Assembly: GCA_964388985.1 (NCBI GenBank)
Contig: CAYMCJ010000033.1
Span: 1-11,983 of the forward strand
From: CAYMCJ01 sp964388985
GTDB lineage: Bacteria > Patescibacteriota > Patescibacteriia > Patescibacteriales > CAYMCJ01
Length of the DNA: 11,983 nt
Reading direction: 5' to 3'
Of this stretch, positions 6,528-11,983 are shown piece after piece. The notes beneath the pieces were generated by a model. The model did no database searches and was not told where the DNA came from. It worked only from the letters and a program-made list of their open reading frames with translations. Positions within the stretch are counted from its first letter, which is position 1. Every line of letters starts with the position of its first letter. The position numbers and the translations under genes are program-made.

Positions 6528-7829
6528 CTACTTCCTCTTAATTTCCTTAATTTCCCCGGGCAGATATTTTCTTAAAACTTCCGGCACGACTACGCTGCCG
6601 TCCCTTTGCTGATTATTTTCTAAGATAGCAATTAAAAACCGCGGCGAAGCAATAGCGGTATTATTTAACATATGAACATATTTTTTCTGTCCGTCTTTGG
6701 TTTTATACTTAATATTCAAACGCCGGGCCTGCCACTCGCCTAAATTGGAAGAAGAATGGGTTTCACCGTAAGCGTTCCGGGCCGGCATCCATGATTCAAT
6801 ATCATACATGCGGTATTTTCCAGCTCCCATATCGCCGGTGCAAATTTCAAGCACCCGGTAAGGAATCTTTAAATCCTTGATTATCTCCTCGGCAATGGCG
6901 GTAATTTCCTGGTGAATTTTTTCCGATTCCTTATAATCATTTTTACATAATATAATTTGCTCTATCTTCATAAATTCATGAATACGGTAAACGCCGCGCG
7001 TATCTTTACCGTAACTGCCGACTTCATTACGGTAACATTGGGAAAAACCGCAATATTTTTTCGGCAATTCATCTTCTGACAAGAGTTCATCGCTATGATA
7101 AGCTAACATCGGCGGTTCGGCCGTACCAACTAAATATTTATCTTCTTTTTCATCACTGCCGTCGGCTAATTTTCCCGGGTTGGCAATCTTGTAAATATCC
7201 TCCTTGTCAAAAGGAAAATGACCGGAGCCATACATAACAAACTCGCGGACAATGGTCGGCGGAATAAAGGGCTGGTAGCCTTTAGCCGCCATTTTATGCA
7301 AAGCAAACATCATTAAGCCTAAATGCAAGAATACACCTTCATTCTTAAGAAAATAACCGCGATAACCCCCGACTTTTACTCCCCTTTTGGTGTCCAAAAT
7401 ATTTAATTTCTCCCCCAGACTGATATGGTCTTCTATTTTAAAATCAAATTTCGGCAATTTGCCCCATTTCCTGATTTCTTTATTGCCGCCCTCGTCCGGG
7501 CCGATTGGCGACTCTTTTGAAGGAATTGTCGGCGTAAGCCACATTAAATTATCGTATTTTTCTTTAATTTTTTTAAACCGCAATTCCAATAAAACTATTT
7601 TTTCTTTTATATTCTTACCCTCCTTAATTTGTTTATCCGTTGGTTTAGCTTTCTTCCCGGTATGGGCCAGTTGATTGCGCTTGGCCCGCATTTCATCCAA
7701 CTTGGCCTGCACTTCCCTTTTTTCATCATCTAATTTAAGCAGGTCATCAACATTTAAATTAATTCCCTTGTCTTTGACCGCTTTTTTGACTTTGTCCGGA
7801 TTTTCACGGATAAATTTTATGTCTAGCAT
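6528..7829 (-). CDS. serS: Seryl-tRNA synthetase
   Basis: Class II synthetase that charges tRNA-Ser in the cytoplasm. 433 residues, normal length. The N-terminus MLDIKFIRENPDKVKKAV leads into a long charged coiled coil (about 28-95) that contacts the tRNA long arm. The core shows the serine-pocket TAE (236-238), motif 2 FSQCYRNEVGSYGKDTRGVYRIHEFMKIE (262-290, given here as landmarks), CTGDMGAGKYRMYDIESW (330-347) and motif 3 around ASPRFLIAILENNQ (394-407) with its Arg. The common GLAVGR of motif 3 reads AIASPR and TAEVPL reads TAEPPM; both keep the key residues. It follows the small HD gene by 24 bases with no Shine-Dalgarno, and is probably read from the lysS promoter. Confidence 0.96.
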   Translation of the reverse strand: MLDIKFIRENPDKVKKAVKDKGINLNVDDLLKLDDEKREVQAKLDEMRAKRNQLAHTGKKAKPTDKQIKEGKNIKEKIVLLELRFKKIKEKYDNLMWLTPTIPSKESPIGPDEGGNKEIRKWGKLPKFDFKIEDHISLGEKLNILDTKRGVKVGGYRGYFLKNEGVFLHLGLMMFALHKMAAKGYQPFIPPTIVREFVMYGSGHFPFDKEDIYKIANPGKLADGSDEKEDKYLVGTAEPPMLAYHSDELLSEDELPKKYCGFSQCYRNEVGSYGKDTRGVYRIHEFMKIEQIILCKNDYKESEKIHQEITAIAEEIIKDLKIPYRVLEICTGDMGAGKYRMYDIESWMPARNAYGETHSSSNLGEWQARRLNIKYKTKDGQKKYVHMLNNTAIASPRFLIAILENNQQRDGSVVVPEVLRKYLPGEIKEIKRK

Positions 7830-7853
7830 AATTTTATAAAAATAAAAAAATAA

Positions 7854-8462
7854 TTAATTATTCCAGGGTATATTGCCGTTTTTAAATTCTTCTTTCAGCT
7901 CTTCTTTAAAAATTTTAACCACCGGAGCCAAGGCGGGAAACTCTTCTTCCGCCCGATTAACATATTCAGCAATAAATTCCGGCTTATCAAATGTTTTATA
8001 GCCATTTTCAATTAGATGAGAAATCGCTTCCAGTTTATTTAAAGCCCGAACAAATTTAGCCTCCAAAGTTTTAGTTTCTTCGTATTCGTTCCAAAGCTCA
8101 AAAAATTTATCTCCGTCCCGGGGAGGCAAAACTTTTTTAAGATTGCGCATAGCGATTCGCTCATTCCTAGCCTTCTCGGCCATTAAATTTTTATTCTCCT
8201 CCAAAACGGTTATGGCAATATCGTCATTAATTGATTCCGGCAGGTCATGGACCAGGGCAATTTCTACCGCGTGGCCAACATCAATTTTTAAATCCAGCTC
8301 CCGGGCAAACAAAATTACCATCAAAGCCAAACGCCAGGAATGTTCAGCCGTGGATTCCCATAAATCCTTATGATGCTCTTTATAGCGGAATACTTTCTTT
8401 AATTTGGCTGATTCATGAATAAAATCAATAATTTTCTCTAAATTTTGCTGTTTATTTTTCAT
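7854..8462 (-). CDS. Small HD-domain protein, YfbR/HDDC2-like 5'-nucleotidase family
   Basis: 202 residues, about the size of HDDC2/YfbR proteins, which remove phosphate from deoxynucleoside monophosphates. Visible landmarks: ESTAEHSWRLALMVILFA with the first metal His (41), IALVHDLPE with His-Asp (72-73) and the usual Glu after it, and a charged helix. The fourth metal ligand, normally Asp in a DKLE-like motif, is Asn here: RALNKLEAISHL (Asn142). Activity may therefore be altered. The ATG overlaps the TGA of the upstream deoxyribosyltransferase-like gene (ATGA), a sign of coupled translation and of a shared task in nucleotide turnover. The next gene downstream is serS. Confidence 0.82.
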   Translation of the reverse strand: MKNKQQNLEKIIDFIHESAKLKKVFRYKEHHKDLWESTAEHSWRLALMVILFARELDLKIDVGHAVEIALVHDLPESINDDIAITVLEENKNLMAEKARNERIAMRNLKKVLPPRDGDKFFELWNEYEETKTLEAKFVRALNKLEAISHLIENGYKTFDKPEFIAEYVNRAEEEFPALAPVVKIFKEELKEEFKNGNIPWNN

Positions 8463-8884
8463 GCTATTTTATCTAAATCACCATTTATAATAATCGGCTC
8501 CATTGCTCTAATTTCATCTAAATAAGGTACGTCTTGGGGCAATGGATTCAATAAAAAAATTTTTTTATTATTAACATAGGCAAAACCCATTTCCATTAAA
8601 GTATTCCCGCCAATATAATTTTTAAGGCCGTTTTTAGTAAAATTGCAAACCAAAATCGCCTCGCCGCTAACAATCAAATCATGCCAAATTTTTATAAAAT
8701 TATATTTTTTCTTAGTCTCGCCGTGGTCTGTTTTGATATTGTCAATCAACTCTTTGGCCGTACCATCAGCAATTCCAAACATATCAACGTGCATTATTGG
8801 TTTATGATTTAATTTTTCCAGTTGGTAATAAATTTCAACCAGCTCTTTGGCGAACTTAACGCTTCCACAAATTGTTATTTTCAT
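8459..8884 (-). CDS. Nucleoside 2-deoxyribosyltransferase-like protein
   Basis: 141 residues with a Rossmann-like opening, KITICGSVKFAKE, and the segment GGNTLMEMGFAYVNNKKIFLLNP (92-114). Gly-Asn-Thr and Glu98 there match the place of the active-site Glu in the nucleoside 2-deoxyribosyltransferase superfamily. Members exchange bases on, or hydrolyse, the N-glycosidic bond of deoxynucleosides or nucleoside monophosphates; which applies here is not shown. The C-terminal YLDEIRAMEPIIINGDLDKI is orderly, so the gene looks complete. It starts 13 bases after the lysS stop and shares an ATGA overlap with the HD nucleotidase-like gene. Together they suggest salvage or clean-up of nucleotides. It ends on UGA, which argues for the standard bacterial code. 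Confidence 0.75.
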   Translation of the reverse strand: MKITICGSVKFAKELVEIYYQLEKLNHKPIMHVDMFGIADGTAKELIDNIKTDHGETKKKYNFIKIWHDLIVSGEAILVCNFTKNGLKNYIGGNTLMEMGFAYVNNKKIFLLNPLPQDVPYLDEIRAMEPIIINGDLDKIA

Positions 8885-8897
8885 ACAAATATTTACG

Positions 8898-10394
8898 TTA
8901 CGAGTTACGCGCTTTTGGCTTCATTAACGGAAAAATTTGACACTCGCGCATAGACTTATCCATTAAAATACTAAATACCCGCTCGCTCATGCCAAAACCG
9001 CAGGTCGGCGGCATGCCGTATTCCAGGGCTTCAACAAATTCATGGTCGTACATTTGAGCCTCTTCATCGCCGGCTTCACGCAATTTTTGCTGCTCACCAA
9101 ATCTGGCCGCCTGCTCCAATGGGTCATTAAGCTCCGAATAGCCGTTACCTAATTCCGAACCCGCGATTATTGGCTGGAATCTTTGCGTTATTTTTGGATT
9201 TTCATCGTTTTTTTTGGCCAACGGCGAAATTGTAACCGGCACACCAGTTAAAAATCCGGGCCCGGCAATTTTTTTCCGGCAGTATTTCCATAAATTATCT
9301 ATCGCCCGTGTTATATTGAAACCTTTTTTATTATATTCAACTTTTAATTGCCTTAATTTTTTCTCCACTTCTTTAATATCCGTATTTAAAACATCAACGC
9401 CGGTTTGCTTCTTAACAATATCCTGATAATTATATATTTTCCATTTCTTTCCTAAATCCACCTCAAATTTTCCGATTTTGAATTTTAAAACGCCGAATGT
9501 TTCCTTGGCAACGTATTTATATAATTCTTCAACTAATTTCATGCCGTCCTGATAATCGGCGTAGGCCCAATAAAATTCCATCTGCGTATAATCCTGCGAA
9601 TGCTCGGCATCCATTCCCTCGTTCCTAAATTGTCGGCCTATTTCAAAAGTCTTGGGCAGTCCGGCCACCATCAGCCGTTTTTGCCATAACTCGCCCATTG
9701 ATATTCTTAAATATACATCTATATCAAGAGCGTTATGATGAGTCGCAAACGGCCGGGCATCGGCGCCGCCGGCGGTAATTTCTAAAACCGGGGTTTCAAC
9801 TTCCAAAAACCCTTTTTTAGCCATAAATTCCCGGCAAGAATTCCAGAAAACAGCCTTTTTCTTAATCATATCAACTGTTTCTTCATTAAATATTATATCA
9901 AGATATCTTTTGCGCAATTTCTCCTCCTCGTCTTTAATTCCATGCCATTTTTCCGGCAAAGGCCGCAAAGATTTTGTCAGTATTCCCCAATCCGTAAGTA
10001 ATATGCTTTTTTCGCCCTTATGGGTAACAAAACATTTTCCCTTAACTTCAATAAAATCGCCCACGTCAATAAATTTAACAAAAAGCTTGTATTTTTCAGC
10101 GCCAATTTCTTTTTTTGACAATACTATCTGAATCGCTCCGCTACCGTCGTTTAAATTGGCAAAAGTAAGATTCCCGTGCGCCCTTATCCCTCTTAACCGC
10201 CCGGCTGCACAAATATTTTTCTCATTTTTTTTCAAATTTTCAAACTCTGACAAAACATCACCTATCTGATGCGTTTTTTTAGTTTTAGCCGGATACGGAT
10301 TTATGCCTAATTTTATTAATTCTTTTAATTTTTTTATCCGTTCCTCACGCTCGCTTATCCGTCCGTCCGAAGAGTTCTTTTTAATATTTTCCAT
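8898..10394 (-). CDS. lysS: Lysyl-tRNA synthetase, class II
   Basis: Charges tRNA-Lys. 498 residues, normal for the class II enzyme. An N-terminal helix is followed by the OB-fold anticodon-binding domain (about 60-140) with AAGRLRGIRAHGNLTFANLNDGSG. The catalytic domain has motif 1 near FMAKKGFLEVETPVL (190-204), motif 2 with FEIGRQFRNEGMDAEHSQDYTQ (from 250), EFYWAYADYQD, ELNDPLEQAARF, and motif 3 near EYGMPPTCGFGMSERVFSIL with its Arg (about 472). The last residues, KARNS, come from a small repeat (GTAAC twice). It starts just after a strong promoter-like pair, with about 20 bases of leader and no Shine-Dalgarno, so it is probably the first gene of the transcript lysS, deoxyribosyltransferase-like, HD, serS and onward. 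Confidence 0.96.
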   Translation of the reverse strand: MENIKKNSSDGRISEREERIKKLKELIKLGINPYPAKTKKTHQIGDVLSEFENLKKNEKNICAAGRLRGIRAHGNLTFANLNDGSGAIQIVLSKKEIGAEKYKLFVKFIDVGDFIEVKGKCFVTHKGEKSILLTDWGILTKSLRPLPEKWHGIKDEEEKLRKRYLDIIFNEETVDMIKKKAVFWNSCREFMAKKGFLEVETPVLEITAGGADARPFATHHNALDIDVYLRISMGELWQKRLMVAGLPKTFEIGRQFRNEGMDAEHSQDYTQMEFYWAYADYQDGMKLVEELYKYVAKETFGVLKFKIGKFEVDLGKKWKIYNYQDIVKKQTGVDVLNTDIKEVEKKLRQLKVEYNKKGFNITRAIDNLWKYCRKKIAGPGFLTGVPVTISPLAKKNDENPKITQRFQPIIAGSELGNGYSELNDPLEQAARFGEQQKLREAGDEEAQMYDHEFVEALEYGMPPTCGFGMSERVFSILMDKSMRECQIFPLMKPKARNS

Positions 10395-10422
10395 AAAATA
10401 TGTTTTAACTAATTACTTTATT

Positions 10423-10451
10423 ATTTTAAGCTATTTACCTTGAAAAGTCAA
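10423..10451 (-). promoter_or_regulatory. Sigma70-type promoter for lysS
   Basis: On the minus strand TTGACT (10451-10446) is followed by a 17-base spacer and TAAAAT (10428-10423), close to the sigma70 consensus at ideal spacing. Transcription would start near 10416, about 20 bases before the lysS ATG. The -35 box overlaps the foot of the hairpin at 10450-10480, so murF readthrough and lysS initiation may interfere. Confidence 0.6.
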
Positions 10452-10480
10452 AGGCCGCAGAAATAAATAATGCGACCTTT
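10450..10480 (-). terminator. Hairpin, probable terminator or attenuator after murF
   Basis: The minus-strand RNA forms a 10-pair stem, AAAGGUCGCA with UGCGGCCUUU, around an 11-base AU loop. One pair is G-U in this strand's RNA but would be a C-A mismatch in plus-strand RNA, which argues the hairpin works on the minus strand. UUUU follows after a GAC spacer, so the U-tract is offset and termination may be partial. Confidence 0.5.
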
Positions 10481-10516
10481 TAATTAATAAATTTCTTAAA
10501 AAAATTCTTCTTACTT

Positions 10517-11809
10517 CTACTCTATCCATTGCCCGTCCTGTCTGACTAATAATTCATTGACCCGCAGGGGTTCAGCCATAATTTCTTTTACAATTTTTTC
10601 CATTCTCATACCTTGAGAGCCCTTAACCAGTATTATATCCCCTTCCTTAATCCTGTCTTGCGTGAATTTACCGGCGGCAACAGCGTCCGGAAAATAAAAA
10701 ACATTATCTTTATTCATTCCCGCTTCTTCGGCGCCGCGAGCTATGTCGCGAGCCCGTTCGCCTACTGCAATAAGTTTATCAATACCGGCTTCAACCGCTC
10801 TTTTTCCGACTTGCTTATGCCCGGCTTCACTGAAACCACCCAGTTCCAGCATATCGCCCAAAATAGCAAACTTGCGAGCGCCTTGGCTAGCCGAAATTTT
10901 ACTTACTAAATCTAAAGCGGAAATACTGGAATCCGGCGAAGAATTATAAGTATCATCAATTATTATAGTATTTTTAATGCCGTCTATTAAATTCATCCTT
11001 CCCGGCGGTAATTTTATATTTTCCAAGGCCTGCGCGATTTTTTCCAAATTAATACCTAGGGCTAAACCAACACTGGCAGCGGCTAAAGCGGCGTACACCC
11101 CAGAATAACCGAGCACATCGGCTAAAATTACTTTAACGCTTTGATTATTATATTTTAATTTAAAACCCAAGCCTAATAAATTGGCAATTTCCCTGGATTC
11201 TTCAAAACTAAATTTTAGTTCGTCGGCTCTGATTTGAGCCGGCTGACTAAATCCATAAGTTATTACTCTGGCTTTGGTTTTATTTTCCAAACCCCTAATT
11301 AATTCATTATCATAATTTAAAACCGCCCAGTTGTCTTTACCCAAGCCTTTAATTAAACCACTTTTTTCTTCTTTAATTTGCTCTACCGAGGAAAAATACT
11401 CTAAATGCGAAGCCCCGATTGAAGTAATTACTCCAATTTCAGGCTTAACAATTTTCAATAAATATTTCATATCCCCGGGCCGGTCAACTCCCATTTCCAA
11501 TATTAATATTTCCGGATATTTTTTATTTTTAATCAGTAATAATCCCAAAGCCTTAAAAAATATGCCTAACCAGCCGAAGATAGACTTACCGGGCGATTTA
11601 GCCCCGATTATAGCCAAAGGTAAACCGATTTCATTATTATAATTCTTAAGCGGCCGCCTAACCCTGAATTGAACCGATAAAACCGCGTAAATTGCCTCTT
11701 TGGCGCTGGTCTTACCGACAGAGCCAGTAATACCAACCACTCTTGGCTTATACTTAGCCAAAATCATTTTAGCCAAAATTTTTAATTTTAACTGAATTAT
11801 TTTTTTCAT
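10517..11809 (-). CDS. murF: MurF-type UDP-MurNAc-peptide:D-Ala-D-Ala ligase, lacking the usual N-terminal domain
   Basis: Adds D-Ala-D-Ala to the UDP-MurNAc-tripeptide, the last cytoplasmic step of muropeptide assembly. 430 residues. ATPase motifs: P-loop GITGSVGKTSAKE (26-38), KNYNNEIGLPLAI (55-67), LEMGVDRPGDMKYL (104-117), SHLEYFSS with His135, and EEKSGLI with Lys149 at the likely carbamoylation site. The C-terminal domain has DDTYNSSPDS (285-294), LGDMLELG (317-324) and VKGSQGMRMEKIV near the end, all MurF-like. The P-loop starts near residue 29 rather than about 100, so the usual uridine-nucleotide-binding domain is absent and is replaced by a short hydrophobic, Lys-rich helix. The ATG has no Shine-Dalgarno and lies 25 bases after the preceding gene. 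An alternative is another MurF-related ligase with a different nucleotide-sugar substrate. Confidence 0.85.
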   Translation of the reverse strand: MKKIIQLKLKILAKMILAKYKPRVVGITGSVGKTSAKEAIYAVLSVQFRVRRPLKNYNNEIGLPLAIIGAKSPGKSIFGWLGIFFKALGLLLIKNKKYPEILILEMGVDRPGDMKYLLKIVKPEIGVITSIGASHLEYFSSVEQIKEEKSGLIKGLGKDNWAVLNYDNELIRGLENKTKARVITYGFSQPAQIRADELKFSFEESREIANLLGLGFKLKYNNQSVKVILADVLGYSGVYAALAAASVGLALGINLEKIAQALENIKLPPGRMNLIDGIKNTIIIDDTYNSSPDSSISALDLVSKISASQGARKFAILGDMLELGGFSEAGHKQVGKRAVEAGIDKLIAVGERARDIARGAEEAGMNKDNVFYFPDAVAAGKFTQDRIKEGDIILVKGSQGMRMEKIVKEIMAEPLRVNELLVRQDGQWIE

Positions 11810-11834
11810 TTGTTTTGTTATTACTAAAATATAA

Positions 11835-11983
11835 CTATAAAAGTTTTGATTGAGACGACAATTTTCCGTTCCTGTATTTTCCGGTATTTCCGTTATTGGC
11901 CTTTCTTTCTTTAAATGTTTTTTCTACGATATGTTTAGAAATTTCCTCATCAACTATTTTTTTATAATTAATAAAATTTTTTA
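11835..11983 (-). CDS. Unrecognised protein, C-terminal end only (cut by window edge)
   Basis: An open frame enters from the right edge and stops at TAG (11837-11835), giving 48 residues starting KNFINYKKIVDEE and continuing through KHIVEKTFKERK to a hydrophilic tail ending KLSSQSKLL. The tail is rich in Lys, Asn and Ser and looks disordered. The other two minus-strand frames are closed by stops here. In dcw-like clusters the gene before murF is often a penicillin-binding protein or another Mur ligase, but nothing in this fragment identifies it. It ends 25 bases before murF and is probably in the same transcript. Confidence 0.5.
   Translation of the reverse strand, partial: KNFINYKKIVDEEISKHIVEKTFKERKANNGNTGKYRNGKLSSQSKLL

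Noticed and set aside
8459..8464. UGA recoded as Gly (as in some CPR lineages)
   Set aside because: UGA here ends the deoxyribosyltransferase-like gene in a standard ATGA overlap, and none of the other genes needs an in-frame UGA.
1..11983. CRISPR arrays, tRNA or rRNA genes, insertion sequences
   Set aside because: No regular repeat-spacer pattern, cloverleaf-like sequence, rRNA segment or transposase frame was seen. The short repeats present are irregular and AT-rich.

Overview
The window is AT-rich, and every protein gene I can support lies on the minus strand, so transcription runs from the right edge to the left. Small compact genes, short or overlapping junctions, very few Shine-Dalgarno sequences, standard stop codons (one gene ends on UGA, overlapping the next ATG) and a cell-wall gene set interleaved with tRNA synthetases all fit a Patescibacteria/CPR-type bacterium with the ordinary bacterial code. 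That placement is inference from style and gene content; no rRNA or other marker here fixes it.

In transcription order: the last 48 codons of an unrecognised protein (right edge); murF, a Mur ligase without the usual N-terminal domain; a hairpin followed at once by a good sigma70-type promoter; lysS; a nucleoside 2-deoxyribosyltransferase-like protein and a small HD-domain nucleotidase-like protein that overlap by 4 bases; serS; a family 2 glycosyltransferase; a larger HD-superfamily phosphohydrolase; ddl (D-Ala-D-Ala ligase); a 247-base intergenic region holding a GC-rich hairpin element and AT-rich inverted repeats; a class I/II aminotransferase; a short degenerate Mur-ligase paralogue; ftsQ; a 274-base AT-only spacer; and the first 44 codons of a small membrane protein (left edge).

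Functionally the window mixes a scattered division and cell-wall (dcw-like) set (murF, ddl, Mur-like gene, ftsQ) with translation (lysS, serS) and nucleotide metabolism (deoxyribosyltransferase-like plus two HD proteins). Ddl makes the D-Ala-D-Ala that MurF attaches to the UDP-MurNAc-peptide, and FtsQ belongs to the divisome that directs septal wall synthesis.

The points most worth a second look are: the Mur-like gene before ftsQ, which resembles the window's own murF but has lost the P-loop glycine, the conserved His, the likely carbamoylated Lys position and the whole C-terminal domain; the GC-rich hairpin element just upstream of the aminotransferase; a G-rich segment inserted in frame inside that aminotransferase; and the small HD protein, which has Asn where the fourth metal-binding Asp is expected. 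Several start sites differ from the longest reading frame; reasons are given per gene.
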